Origin: Craspedostauros australis
Taxonomy: Eukaryota > Bacillariophyta > Bacillariophyceae > Mastogloiales > Achnanthaceae
Length of the DNA: 64,000 bases
NCBI GenBank assembly: GCA_026770025.1
Contig: JAMXDE010000069.1
Span: 124,001 to 188,000, forward strand
Reading direction: 5' to 3'
Below the pieces are notes generated by a model, which had not been told where the DNA came from, made no database searches, and saw nothing but the letters and a program-made list of their open reading frames with translations. This document shows, piece by piece, positions 42,069 through 53,308 of the stretch (the stretch's first letter is position 1; each line of letters begins with the position of its first letter). The position numbers and the translations under genes were made by a program.

Positions 42069-42628
42069 TGCGTTGCTCCTTTGTTTCTGTGTTTCTTTGC
42101 TTGTTTGATATGGATGGATGACAATGGATGGAAATAGATAGATGAAAATGGATGGACGAGTATGGTATGGTATTACTCAAGAGCATGGAAAGCACTCTCC
42201 AACTTATGATCTTCGGAGAGAGAGGCATCACAAGACCACCAAACGTCGCTCGGCGAAGGCGAATCAGCGCGTTTTCTGGGTTGTTCCCAGCTTATTTGAA
42301 CATCACTTTTTCGATCTGTCCGTATGTCACCATGTGTCGCGAGAGATGTCCGAAACGTGCGTCGAACAAACCATGATGAAAGCAGGCGAGACGGTGTGAA
42401 AGATAAACCTACAATAGCTACGGTAGACGTTACGGTTGAATAGATTATATAATATTGTATCATACGCGCTTCCATATTGTAGATTACAAACGATTAGTCT
42501 CCGTTTTATTCCAACGCTGGACGGTCATGGGTCGGCGTCATCTTGGCATGGCACGAGTACGATCTACCTGTGCGTCCCTGTCTGTGCTCATCCTCCAAGG
42601 GAAAGCCATTGCGACGGTTCTGGCCACG
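42069..42628. other. Intergenic region
   Basis: The 560 bp includes the AC-rich leader of the glycosyltransferase gene (minus strand), tggatgga/gatgaaaatgg repeats at 42109-42155 and an AT-rich box (gattatataatattgtatc) at 42443-42461, near the 3' end of the next minus-strand gene. Confidence 0.55.
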
Positions 42629-43235
42629 CTACACGGCTTTCTCGTTTGCATCGCACCGACGTATCAAAGCCATCCCTTCCTCCAATTCCTGATTCAGCAC
42701 CTCGTTGACAGCACGCAGCATGTCATTCGGATCCTTGGGACGACACAAGACGGAGTTCATTGGATACTTCGCGTCCAGATGGATGATGATGCCGCACGTG
42801 TGCTTGTCTGCCGATGTGATGTTTTGCATCATCGCCGTGCCCCACAGCCCATCGATCTCGATGGTGCGATCCGAGCAGATACGATAGCACCGTACGTGGA
42901 TCAGCAGATTCATGAAGATGGAAGAGATCATTACAACCATGATGAACAAACAGATGTCTTCTTCGCGATACAATGTTTGCAGCCGCTCGTGTCGTTCTTC
43001 CTTGCTGAGACCGAAGCGATCCAATTGGCTGTTCGCCAGCGCGATGCGATCGCGCATCATGAAATCGAAGATGCCGTACGCCAAGAGGATCAAGATGATG
43101 ACATTGCGAAACTTGGCTTTTGACTCGTAAATGAGTCGTCGCGATTGTGGTTGTGGTTGCGGACGCAGTGCTCTTGTGAGAGGCGATGTTTCAGTTGCGG
43201 CTGTGTCTTTCTGTCTTGCTTGCTTTCTTGCATAT
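42629..43235 (-). CDS. Small membrane protein with two TM segments and a soluble tail (5' end uncertain)
   Basis: The open frame runs from about 43235 to the stop at 42629, but it has no ATG ahead of its conserved-looking part, so a 5' exon is probably missing or further upstream. Visible features: a PQPQPQ stretch, SRRLIYESKAKFRN, TM1 (VIILILLAYGIFDFMM), a charged loop (LSKEERHERLQTLYREED), TM2 (ICLFIMVVMISSIFMNLLIHV) and a soluble domain of about 80 residues with the look of a bacterial-type PH domain (RTIEIDGLWGTAMMQNI...). I do not recognise a named family. The downstream neighbour is the GT7-GT61 gene on the same strand. Confidence 0.5.
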
Positions 43236-44195
43236 CAGCAATGTTGTTGTGCATCATACATGTAGTGTGGTATGCTCTTGTCAGGTTGGATGTCACAAGT
43301 GTCAGAGGTATGATACGATCTACTCTACACAGTAGCAATGCTCTGAGCACATATGTCGTTGCGGGGGCAACTCGCGCTTGTCGCGTTGAGCAAAGAATGA
43401 CGCGACCGGAGGTTACGGCGATATAATAAATGAGTCTGATATGAATCTACGATTCGACAAACGTGAGCCAATGAGCCTTTTTCCAAATAACATGGATTAA
43501 ACGTAATTACCGTTATATCAAGAGGCTTATATTGTTCCTCTCGGACATTTGGAGACACATGCAGTCGCGACACAAGTAGTCACAAGTCATTGCGCAGGCT
43601 TATTCATTGGGCTTGTACGACTCTGGATCAATACATGTTGAATTCCACGTCTCCAATACTATGATTCTTGTGTGCGGAGACGACCACGACTTTCCACGCT
43701 TTAAGAACGCGAAGGCGCGAGTGCGACGACGTCGAAGGCATTGCGCGTGCACGCATGTGACCACGACTACCGCTTGCTCGTGTGTTGCGCAGCGGTGGTA
43801 GAGATGAACAAGGAGGAACGAAAATGCTCGCACTTTGCGCAGCGAGATGTGCTGCCACCGTTTCGATAACGGAAGTTACTTTGCCTCCGACGATCATAAT
43901 ACGTTCATAGCTCGTACAACTACAAGCGGTGCCATTGCATTGGACTTCAATCCATCGGCTTGCATTGCATCCACCATTTGTGCATTTCTTTCATCACCAT
44001 CTCTGTTCCCCTTCCTCTTTCTCATTTCCATTTTATAGCACACGTCAATCCTCCAACCAGTATCAGCATTAGCAAGAACAGTGGCAAGAACAGTAGCAAG
44101 AACATTAGCAAGAACAGGAGCAACAACAAACCACCCAAACACCAACCAACACTCTCCATGACCATCGGCGTCGCCGTGGCTGCTGCTGTCTAACC
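43236..44195. other. Divergent promoter region, no supported gene
   Basis: Short frames only. Near 44075-44130 is an agcaagaacag-type tandem that lies in the presumed leader of the ArfGAP gene. Confidence 0.5.
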
Positions 44196-47152
44196 ATGAT
44201 TGCAGTGGAGACGACGATGTCCAGCGAGGCGCAACTGAAGCTGCGGCTCAAGGCCGTGGCCAACCTGCCGGCGAATCAGGTCTGCTGCGACTGCGGCGAC
44301 AAGAAGCCGACATGGGCCTCGCTCATCGTGCCACCGCCGCATGCGCCAAAGCAAAGCCGCGCTGTGGGAGCATTCTGCTGCTTCCATTGCTCCGGCGCTC
44401 ATCGCCGGCTCGGCGTTCACATTTGTTTCGTGCGCAGCGTTACGTTGGATGATTGTGAGTATCATGTATTGAGCATTGGTATCGAGTGTTGGTGTCGAGT
44501 GTTGGTGTCGAGTATTGGTATCGAGGAGAGTATGCTAGAGTTGAGTAGTACTCTCTCTCTCTCTCTAGCGTACTTTTCTTACTGTTCTTTGCAGTGTTCT
44601 GTTGGAGAATCAATGAACTAATATGTCACAATATATCATAATATGTGCTATACTATACTGGTATCCACTCACTTCCTTCCATTTCGCACCTTCTATTCTT
44701 TCTTGCACTTCTGCCTCCAATCTAACTGCAATATCCAGGGAAGGAAAAGGAAGTCATCGCAATGGAACTCGGCGGCAACGAACGCATCAACCAAGCGTTC
44801 GAAGCCAAGTACGAAGCAGGCAATGCTGACGGCACCTTGAAACCGCATGTTCGTTCCAGCCTGGACGAGCGCGATGCCTTCATCAAGGCCAAATATTCGA
44901 AACGCGCCTTCTTTGATCAACGCGCTTACGAGGATATGATGGCGCAAGTCCTGTGCGAAATAGACGACGGAACCTTAGCGCGGCGGACGCAGCAACTGCT
45001 GCAAATGGGCGATGGAGATTCGTCGCATCAGCAGCAACCGCGTCGCAGGGCACAACGCCGCTCTTCCTTGCCCACCTTCTCTCCCGCCGCGAACGATAAC
45101 AGCTACGATGATCTCTTCGCCGGCGAGACGATGACGGACATGTTCTCGGATTCGAAGCGCAACTTGTTTGAAGGCGTCGATGTCATGGATTTCGCGGACC
45201 CCAACGAAAGCACCTGCACCTTTGGCTATGACGACAGCAACGACGGCAACGACAGCGACGCCGCGGTCGACGCGACGAGCCGCAAGACGGCCATGGCGGA
45301 TGTGCAGACGTTTGGTTCCGTCAACGATTCATCCCGCATGATCGAAGTCACGCAGTTCGTGGTACAGGACAATGCTTCGCGCTCGCGCAGAAATAGTCCC
45401 GGCGACATGATGGACAGATCTTCCGGTCACTCGCATTCGAAAGGCACCAGCATGAAACATCAGGTTATGGAATTGAACAAGGCGGCTGCTCCTCGCACGT
45501 CACGACAAACCAAAGGCCGATCGCATCCCGGTATCGCGCGCAGCCAATCCTTTTCCGCTCGCGCGGCGCAAAAGCAACCGCGGCAATCCTCCAAAACCGT
45601 ATCGAAACGTGCGGCATCATCGCGCAACCTCGTGGCATCTACAGGGCATGAGCGCAAGAGGGTCCCGATGCGACGATCTTCGCTTGGCGGCAATAGTCAC
45701 AGCTCCATCACGACGAGCGATCATGGTTCCAACCGCAATCTCAGCACGTCGGCACATCGGTCCGGATCATCGAGTTCGCTCATGCAGCACGATGAGACAG
45801 CGGAACGCGATCAATCGTCATCAAACAACAACAACGATCGATCGCAGGAGATGGACAATGGCAACAACAAGTCATCCCGCTCCTCGAACAGACGGCGCAC
45901 AGATGACAAATCGAGGCGTTCTTCACGACGCACCGTGCCGTTGCGCGACACTTCATCGCACCGATCGCGCTCCCGAAGCGTGCGGGCCAAAGGCCGAACC
46001 GCAAAATCAAGCAATGCCAACGATGGCGTTGAAAACGAAACCGCAGCAACCAGGGTCCCGTCCAAAAGCGCGTCCATGCTGTTGCTGCAAACCCACAGCA
46101 AACATTCGAAGCGCCGCCTAGGATCCGCCCGCCCGCCATCGCGCACCAGCTCCTTCGAGTCGGATGGCACGGATGGCGACGACTGCACGAGTACGGCATC
46201 GTCGCGCAAGTACAGCGGAACCGGCAGCGTATGCAGCAACAGCAACGATTACTTCATCGGTGGCGACGATGACGACGACGATCGCAGCCGATATTCGCGT
46301 GCCTCCACGGGACCCCGATCGCGCAGTCGCAGTCGCCGAGGAGGGCGGCGCCATCATCATGCAGCTGCGAGGATGGTGGTGGAAGCCAACGCAACGGAGC
46401 CGCGCCAACCAACGGAACTCCAAAACACGATGAAGCGAGATCCACGCCATTCGACCCGGCGATTGAAGGAGCGTTCGAAATCTAGGGACGGTATGAGCCG
46501 CAGCACCCGCAGGAGACGAAGCAACGGCGAAGATGGTGCGGAAGCAAGCATGACGGGAGGCAGCGTGAGGCGCACGCCGCGATCTCGCAGTCTTGGAGAT
46601 TCTCAAGATGACCTCTTGCAGGAAAGCCATGTCAGTTTGGAGACGACCAGCAGCACATCCGGAGTTGTGGATGGAGATCCGTCACGCATGGATCGCGCCC
46701 GGCTGCGTCGCAGCCAACGGCATCAGCACAACACTCCCAGCGTGACCAACAACAGCGGCGATGAGAGCAGCGAGCCACTCAACACCGCCAGCAGCGTCAG
46801 CCGACGACGACCGGAACACATGCAACGACAGAACGGCCTTTCGCGAGAAACAAGCAACCAACACTGTTCCCATGATGATTTGGAATTATCGTCCGCGATT
46901 AAGGAGAGGAGAGCACCACCGCAGCGATCGCGTTCCTCCGCCTCGCCCAGCACGATGTTCGGGAATGCAACGGCGGGCCGAGTGAAGAAACGATCCGCGC
47001 TGTCGTCATCGACTATGGAGTGGCTCGCGAAGGAAGACGAGCTGCTGACCGCCAAGCTCAAAAACAACGGGACCGCGCAAGACGCGGCGTCGAAACAAGA
47101 TCAGAGCACATCCGCCGAGACGACGTCCTCCAACAGCTCCATCGAATCATGA
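44196..47152 (+). CDS. ArfGAP-domain protein with long Ser/Arg-rich tail, two exons
   Basis: GTPase-activating protein for Arf-family small GTPases, expected in membrane traffic. Exon 1 (44196-44454) encodes [15 protein letters not shown], then [16 protein letters not shown] with the catalytic Arg in HRRLG. It ends within VTLDD at a gtgagt donor. Exon 2 (44739-47152) resumes with Trp, [20 protein letters not shown] and YEDMMAQV. The junction codon TGG completes the canonical LDxW. The zinc finger has about ten extra residues ([10 protein letters not shown]) between its two CxxC pairs. The 890-aa product ends in about 750 disordered residues rich in Ser, Arg, Asn and Asp, including [14 protein letters not shown] and [11 protein letters not shown]. 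The intron is 284 bp. Confidence 0.92.
44455..44738 (+). other. Intron of the ArfGAP gene
   Basis: A 284-bp GT-AG intron (gtgagt...atatccag), phase 1. It contains repeated gagtgttggtatc/gtcgagtgttggt units (44470-44525) and a (CT)n run at 44551-44567. Confidence 0.92.
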
Positions 47153-47775
47153 AGCAAGTGCCATGCCATGGCGTGTCCTCATAACTTACAACTACTCCTA
47201 TTTCACCATCCTCTGCTATGTCTGACGCAACAATTAGCAGGAACATCCACGACGAGTGCAGTCATGTCCTGCCGCACAGTCATCGAGTTGTTATGATGTG
47301 CTTGTACAAGCGCTCGCGCCTCTGGACACAAAGACTGAGCTATTGGCAGAAGCGAATATTAAACTGTAACATGGCATAAAGTGGGTGCATGCCATGTGAT
47401 TGCACGGCCTTGCTTTGCTCAGAAGCGAAAGCCACCACTCCAACGGTGTCTGTATGTTTGTCTAGATTCATCGTGAAGGCTGTCCACGTCGCCAATCGTG
47501 ATTGCCTTTGTTCTCACGACTGAACTTGAGAACAAGAACACTTGAAAAAGAACAGATGGCGAACGCCAAAAGACACGAACCCGCAAAGCGCTGAAATCTT
47601 TTTCTTTGTGGTTGTCTTCGTTGTTGATGCCTCCTCTCTGCCGCGAACTTCTGCGCGAGAGGTTGGGTTGATGGACACAACGATTGGGTGGCGCATTCTT
47701 TTGTGGAATACGACTGCTCTTTGCTGTTGTGGCCTCCTCTGCACAACCTCAATACTCTGACAAAGTTATCTCAGC
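47153..47775. other. Intergenic region
   Basis: Between two plus-strand genes. A 94-codon minus-strand frame (47468-47752) with one hydrophobic stretch overlaps the leader of the next gene and is not supported further. Confidence 0.5.
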
Positions 47776-48939
47776 ATGCAGCGCATCGAATTCATCGCAG
47801 CAGCCGTCCTGGCCTTGATGGCCACACCATCCGGCAAAGCCTTCCATCTGCCATCCCCGGTCATTCGCAACCGAAGCATCGCGAAGCATGGCGACGATGT
47901 GCGCGCCTTCGCAATGGAAGCGCCGCACAACCATGAGACGCCCGCTCCGGAGCCGCAGGGAGCAGGCTGGTCCATCGAGGAGGAGTGGGCCCTGCTGGAT
48001 CAACTGCCCAAGTTCACCGTCGGAGAAGGCGGTAACGCTCGCACCTTCTGGGCGCAGCTGCAGCTGGCAACCCCGCTCCTGTCCAATCGCGACGAGGCCG
48101 AACTGCTGCAGCATTGTGCGGCAGCTCGAAGCGGCGAGTCCACGCAGACCATGGTGTTCGGACCATCGCCGCCGATGCTGAATCACTGGACGGTCGCGGC
48201 CGATGGGCGCATCTCCGGACAAACGGAAGAGGGCAGGTCGGTGTGGATGACGACGCACGTGATCGGGCGGTTGCAGGGTGACCCTCTCGTGGATTCTTCG
48301 TCCGTGGGTTCCGGCGCAGTTTGCCAGATGATGCCTGGTGGATACATCGAGGCCGTCGGCGGTCGCGTGTACGAGCTGGGCCATCCGCTCAAGGTCAGCA
48401 TCCAATCCAACATGAATGGGGATGCTTCGCCGCAGGATACGGCAAGGCGCACTGCGCTCGCCCATGGTTCCAATTTCTGGGGCAATGCGCACAATTCGGC
48501 AGATGGAGTGAACGATGGTTTTGGCACCAGCCGCAACAAGACGCCTTGGTGGTTGCCCGCAACGACCGCCACGATCGCATCGATGGTATCCGTCTCCGTC
48601 CTATCTGCCTGCATCGGATACGGCGCGGGCTTGTCGATCCTATCGGATGGCAGCCACACCGAATCTTCCATGACGCAAGTCTCGGCAGCGCACATCACAC
48701 CAGTCTCCATAACGACGGCGACCTCCATGTCGGCATCGAGCATCAGGACAACATCAGACAACAAAATCGAACCATCCATCTCCGAACAGCGCGCACGCAC
48801 GGAGGCTCGTGTGCTGCGTGAGGAACGCGTGATGCAAGTCATCAGCGGGAAATTGGAGCAGGACATGTCGCAGCTTGTCAAGTTGCGGCAGCTCGAGCAT
48901 CAGCAATTCCTGCAAATGCAGTGGAGCGACGAAATATGA
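47776..48939 (+). CDS. Plastid-targeted hypothetical protein with C-terminal TM and coiled tail
   Basis: A 387-aa protein. The N-terminus MQRIEFIAAAVLALMATPSGKAF-HLP is a signal peptide plus an A-F cleavage motif typical of heterokont plastid import. Residues about 70-215 form a soluble domain: EEEWALLDQLPKFTVG, TFWAQLQLATPLL, MVFGPSPPMLNHWTV, GGYIEAVGGRVYELG. One TM follows (ATIASMVSVSVLSACIGYGAG, about 270-290), then a Ser/Thr linker and a charged helix (EQRARTEARVLREER... LRQLEHQQFLQMQ) that may form a coiled coil. I recognise no family. Location, probably a plastid membrane, is inference from targeting signal plus TM. Confidence 0.65.
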   Translation: MQRIEFIAAAVLALMATPSGKAFHLPSPVIRNRSIAKHGDDVRAFAMEAPHNHETPAPEPQGAGWSIEEEWALLDQLPKFTVGEGGNARTFWAQLQLATPLLSNRDEAELLQHCAAARSGESTQTMVFGPSPPMLNHWTVAADGRISGQTEEGRSVWMTTHVIGRLQGDPLVDSSSVGSGAVCQMMPGGYIEAVGGRVYELGHPLKVSIQSNMNGDASPQDTARRTALAHGSNFWGNAHNSADGVNDGFGTSRNKTPWWLPATTATIASMVSVSVLSACIGYGAGLSILSDGSHTESSMTQVSAAHITPVSITTATSMSASSIRTTSDNKIEPSISEQRARTEARVLREERVMQVISGKLEQDMSQLVKLRQLEHQQFLQMQWSDEI

Positions 48940-49489
48940 ATGCAACTTGGATTTCGGCGTGCAGGAGCAGCGTGCAGACAGAGGTACGCAAAAGATGGGT
49001 AGGTACATCGACCATCGTGTTAGATTACATAATATTATATAATACATGAACACTTTAGAATAGGAAGGATACTGTATACAGCGGGAACATTGTATTGGGG
49101 ACCCTCCAGAAAAGTATGGTGCACATGCTCCGTCATGCAAAGACGACACAGTAGATTGCCAGCGTTATCAGAATTCGATGTTGGTCGTGGATACGGGATG
49201 ATGGGTGGTCTGTCATTCGTCAGTCTCAGAGAATGATGTTGAACCACCAACGCATCAACACATCACTTCTTTTCCGAATTTGTTTCTGCCAGAAGCTGAG
49301 AATACAAGGCACATCATTGTTGTGGTCGCAGGTCATACCCTTGCAGAGGACATCATGGATCGAGGTCTGCCTACTTGGACATCACTCGGCCATCGTCGGA
49401 CTTGCGCAATTGATCCAGGCAAACAGAGTGGCAACCATCTCGCAGCAGACGCCTTCGGGAGCCAATCCCAGCGTGCCAATAGACTACCG
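48940..49489. other. Intergenic region
   Basis: Contains an AT-rich box (acataatattatataatac) at 49026-49045, about 90 bp after the preceding stop codon. The frame of the next gene stays open back to 49205, but that part is unlike a signal peptide. Confidence 0.55.
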
Positions 49490-51388
49490 ATGACCCCGAC
49501 AATCAGACCAGCGCTGCGACCAGACTTGAGGCGGCGAACACGCACGTCTCGACCCATTGCGCTGGTTCCTGTCGCGGCTGCGTTGCTGCTTTGCGTTCAT
49601 GCAAGCAGCAGGGTGTCGGCCTTCATGGTCCACTCGCAGTCCTGCCGCGCACAGCCACGATATGCGCAGGCCCATGATGACTCCATCGATGCCGTGGCGC
49701 AGCAATTCCAAGACATGTCGGTGGCAGATATCCAGCAGACGCTCGTTCAGAAAGGTCTGCAATTCGCCGACGACCCATGCGATCAGCCGTTGCAGAAGGT
49801 TCCGGGCTGCGTCGCCGACGTCCGCGTGCGCGCGATCGCCACGGGGCAGACCATCGCAGTCACAGGCACGGCCGATGCTTTGATCAGCCGCGGATTGTTG
49901 GCCGTCGTGGCGCGGTGGATGGAGATGACCACGTTGTCGCAGATACTTGCGCAGGATGCTGCCACGTTGGCGCAGCAGTTGGGAATCTCCGCGGCGCTGT
50001 CGCCGGGACGCAACGATGGCATTGCGAGTATGGTGCGCGTTCTGCAGGATCAGATACGGCAAGACGCGGTGGCGCCGTTGCATGATGCCGCGAATCCAGC
50101 CGAAAGGAGCGAGGCAACGAGCGACAGGCCCAAGGTGGCGCTGCTGTTATCCGGCGGTGTCGATTCCTCCGTCGCGTTGCGGTTGCTGCTACGAGACGGA
50201 TACGACGTCACGCCGTTCTATCTCAAGATTTGGTTGGAGGACGAGTTGGCGCATCTCGGTGAATGTCCTTGGGAGGAGGATGTCAAGGTGTGTCACGCCG
50301 TGTGCGGGCAGGCTGGCATCGGGCTCGTCACGCTGTCGCTGCAGGCCGAGTACAAGAAGCGCGTCATGGACCACACCATCCAAGAGGCAGCGCAGGGGCG
50401 CACGCCCAATCCCGATATCCTGTGCAATTCGCGTGTCAAGTTTGGTTGCTTCCTCGAAACGCTGACGCAGAATCCGGACGTCTACGGCTCCTTCGATTAC
50501 ATCGCCAGCGGCCACTATGCGCAGCTGCAGCACGATGCGACGACGGGCACGCAGCAGCTGTTCCGTGCGCCGGATCCGGTCAAGGATCAATCCTACTTCC
50601 TGTGCACGTTGCGGCAGGACCAGCTCGCCAAAGTCAAATTCCCCATAGGCCATCTCGAGAAATCCAAGGTCCGCGAACTCGCTGACGAATTCGAACTGCC
50701 CAACCGCCACAGACCGGACTCGCAAGGACTCTGCTTTCTGGGCAAGCTCAAATTCAGCGACTTCCTCGAGGCCAATTTGGGAGTCCAGCCTGGATTGATC
50801 CTTGATGCCTTCACCAACGAGACCATCGGACAGCACAACGGCGTCTGGTATCACACCGTCGGACAGCGCAAGGGGATTGGCAATTCGTTGCATCCCTTGG
50901 CAACATCACGCGGTCCATGGTACGTCGTCGCCAAGGACCCTAAGCACAACATCGTCTACGCCAGCAATCAGTACGACGAAGAGGCATTCACGCAAGCGCG
51001 GTCCAAGTTCCAGGTCGAAGACGTGCATTGGATCGACGGTGGTCCACCGCAACAGCATCGGATACATCCAGCCGAGAATGACACGAGCAGTGGCGATGCT
51101 GACAACTTCATAACGAGTACAACCGTTGAGCCATCAACGTATCGATTCGCCATGAAGATTCGCCATGGCCCCCGCTTGGTCAGTGGGTCCGTGCAGTGGG
51201 ATGCATTTCAAGATACCGCAACGATCGAACTGGATCACAAGGACGGTGGCTTGGCACCGGGACAGTACGTCGTCTTTTACGATCCCGAAACAGCGCAGTG
51301 TTTCGGCAGCGGCATCATCAGCGAACGCCATTGGGCGCGGTTCTTGCAAACATTCCAGCAGCGCGACGAAGAAGCGGTTCCTCAGTGA
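49490..51388 (+). CDS. SufE-MnmA fusion: plastid tRNA 2-thiouridylase with sulfur-acceptor domain
   Basis: A 632-aa protein. The start at 49490 (MTPTIRPALR) gives a basic n-region, a hydrophobic core (ALVPVAAALLLCVHA) and RVSAF-MVH, a plastid-import motif. Residues about 65-190 match SufE: VPGCVADVRV carries the sulfur-accepting Cys (about 107), then TADALISRGLLAVV and ISAALSPGRNDGIASM. Residues 215-632 match MnmA/TRMU: the PP-loop LLLSGGVDSSVAL, the catalytic Cys in NPDILCNSRVKF, and the second Cys in DSQGLCFLGKLKFSDFL. GHYAQ, KDQSYFL and YHTVGQRKGIG are also seen. SufE takes sulfane sulfur from a SufS-type desulfurase and MnmA uses it for s2U34 on tRNA, so the fusion would channel sulfur within one chain. 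Confidence 0.92.
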   Translation: MTPTIRPALRPDLRRRTRTSRPIALVPVAAALLLCVHASSRVSAFMVHSQSCRAQPRYAQAHDDSIDAVAQQFQDMSVADIQQTLVQKGLQFADDPCDQPLQKVPGCVADVRVRAIATGQTIAVTGTADALISRGLLAVVARWMEMTTLSQILAQDAATLAQQLGISAALSPGRNDGIASMVRVLQDQIRQDAVAPLHDAANPAERSEATSDRPKVALLLSGGVDSSVALRLLLRDGYDVTPFYLKIWLEDELAHLGECPWEEDVKVCHAVCGQAGIGLVTLSLQAEYKKRVMDHTIQEAAQGRTPNPDILCNSRVKFGCFLETLTQNPDVYGSFDYIASGHYAQLQHDATTGTQQLFRAPDPVKDQSYFLCTLRQDQLAKVKFPIGHLEKSKVRELADEFELPNRHRPDSQGLCFLGKLKFSDFLEANLGVQPGLILDAFTNETIGQHNGVWYHTVGQRKGIGNSLHPLATSRGPWYVVAKDPKHNIVYASNQYDEEAFTQARSKFQVEDVHWIDGGPPQQHRIHPAENDTSSGDADNFITSTTVEPSTYRFAMKIRHGPRLVSGSVQWDAFQDTATIELDHKDGGLAPGQYVVFYDPETAQCFGSGIISERHWARFLQTFQQRDEEAVPQ

Positions 51389-51838
51389 GCGGTGGTTGGA
51401 TGCCACTGGAGCACCATGCAGTATTGTAGTCAATGCGTAGGATAGTGGCGGCGGTAGATGGCATCACTAGTTATGTGGTAGAATACGGTTACTCTTCACC
51501 AACACAGCAAGGCTTTGGCTGGTTCAGTTTCGAGTGATCGGTGGCGCGGTCGACGATGGACGCAACTTCCAATTTCTGGTCGGATACAGTTACAAACTGA
51601 TGCACTGCATTTCCCGCCAGCGGGACGATACCACACTGCACTGCGCCGCACTGCACAGAACTCGCCAGCCTACTTGTACCATACATTTCGTTTGAGCAAA
51701 ACGGAACGACTACAGTCATTCAATGTAGAGTAATGCTAGCTTTATACTCCAAGAAACACCACCGTTCCCTGGCTCGAAGTTGGATCATACGTACTCGTAC
51801 TGGTGTCAGTACGGATACGGCGCCTACATGCTGGCTCT
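51389..51838. other. Intergenic region between convergent genes
   Basis: The 450 bp between the stops of SufE-MnmA (+) and P450 (-). No domain-bearing frame was seen. Confidence 0.55.
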
Positions 51839-53308
51839 TCATGGATTGATCCTCTTGACACGCAGCTTGGTTCCGATGTACTTGAATGTCATGAAGTACG
51901 AAAGCTCGCCTTCCTCCACAACCTCGAACTCGTACTTCGACAGCACCTTCGGCATCACGGAGTACATCTCCGCCTTGGCCAAAGTCTGGCCGACGCAGTT
52001 GCGGTTGCCATGAGCGAACGTCATCATGCTCTTCAGCATGTCGTTCGTCGCGGTCTCCCAGCGCTTCGGGCTGAACTCGTCAGGGTTTTCGAACACGTGC
52101 TCACTGCGATGCGGCAGCATGTGCGGGAGGAACACGTTGGAGCCGCTTGGAAGCTCCACCTTCGTGTTGCTGGTCTCATCGAGGAGGACGAAGTCGCGGT
52201 TGAGCTTCCGGCCCGATCCCAACGCGATGACGGGGGCAATTCGGTTGGACTCCGTGATGACGTGTCTCATGCTCTCCTTGGCCGCCTCAGCATCATCGCC
52301 GAGCAACGATTTCTGCAGGTGCGTCATCGTCTCGGGATGCTTGGCCAACAACGTCACCGTGCTGGCCATGGTGTAACCCGTGGTATCGAAACCGCCAATG
52401 AGGAAGAGGACGACGTCGGAGATCTTCTCGAGCTCAGTGCGGTAGTGCGGATTGCTGTCGATGAGCTTGATGGCGGTATTGTTGGTGGACTTGTTGGGGT
52501 TGTTCTGGTAGGCTCGCAGGATCTTCCTGCCAAATTCGGTGACGGCGTCTCCACATCGGCGGGCCTCGCGCACGGAGGGGATGAATGCTCCAAAGATCTT
52601 GCGCAGTGGGCTGAGGGACTGAGTGTAGGCGTACTCGCGGTACGCGATGAGGGAGTCGGAAGAGAACTGGTAGTACTCTTCATCGGTGGAGTTGTACTCG
52701 AAGCTGGCCTCCATGACGGAGTGAAAGACGAGCTTGGGGAACTCGTGGCCAGGATCGAAGGTCTTGTCGGTATCGGCGAGAGGCTCGAGGACCTCGTCGA
52801 TGAACTTCTGCGCGTACTTGTTGCAGATGCTGTTCATGCGGCTGACCTCGCTGGATGCGAAGGCTGGCATGACGCCCTTGCGGAATGGTTTGCATCGTGG
52901 ATCCTCAAAAGTGCGCGTGATGAGGGATGGACACCCGACTGCGCCGTCGAACGACTTGTACAGAGCCCTGGACTTGTCCGTGGTCTTGTCCAAGAAGATC
53001 TCGCGCTGCGCTTTGGCATCGCCGACGATGTACAGGCCACCTGGCATGGGGATGTTGAGCTTGAAGATGGATGCGCCGGTGGCCTTTGCCGTGTTGAGCA
53101 AGAACCATGGCGAATCGCCTCCCATCATGGATGACATGGTCTCGAACATGCCGACCTTCGCGTTGGGCGGAGCATTCTTTGGTTGCGGTTTGTGGACGAT
53201 GGTGTACAGCGCGAACGTGATCGCTGCGACGAGGACGGCCACGATGATGGAAGTGTCGGACATGGAAGGGATGGAAGGGATGGACATGGAAGAGATGAGG
53301 TCGCTCAT
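51839..53308 (-). CDS. Cytochrome P450 monooxygenase
   Basis: A 489-aa haem-thiolate monooxygenase, probably ER-anchored. The start at 53308 (MSDLISSMS) puts one TM segment near the N-terminus (TSIIVAVLVAAITFALYTIV) followed by a Pro-rich hinge (KPQPKNAPPN). P450 landmarks: I-helix LIGGFDTTGYT (AGxDTT-like), K-helix ExxR as ESNR, a PERF-like FSPKRWE, and the haem-binding loop FAHGNRNCVGQTLA with the axial Cys at about residue 438. Length and order are normal. Clan and substrate cannot be read. The leader is AC-rich (aacaccacaatcaccac). A long antisense frame (51803-53134) is a shadow. Confidence 0.95.
   Translation of the reverse strand: MSDLISSMSIPSIPSMSDTSIIVAVLVAAITFALYTIVHKPQPKNAPPNAKVGMFETMSSMMGGDSPWFLLNTAKATGASIFKLNIPMPGGLYIVGDAKAQREIFLDKTTDKSRALYKSFDGAVGCPSLITRTFEDPRCKPFRKGVMPAFASSEVSRMNSICNKYAQKFIDEVLEPLADTDKTFDPGHEFPKLVFHSVMEASFEYNSTDEEYYQFSSDSLIAYREYAYTQSLSPLRKIFGAFIPSVREARRCGDAVTEFGRKILRAYQNNPNKSTNNTAIKLIDSNPHYRTELEKISDVVLFLIGGFDTTGYTMASTVTLLAKHPETMTHLQKSLLGDDAEAAKESMRHVITESNRIAPVIALGSGRKLNRDFVLLDETSNTKVELPSGSNVFLPHMLPHRSEHVFENPDEFSPKRWETATNDMLKSMMTFAHGNRNCVGQTLAKAEMYSVMPKVLSKYEFEVVEEGELSYFMTFKYIGTKLRVKRINP

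Noticed and set aside
51803-53134. A 443-codon plus-strand frame over the P450 gene
   Set aside because: It shadows an unambiguous P450. Gly/Val/Glu-rich composition without motifs.
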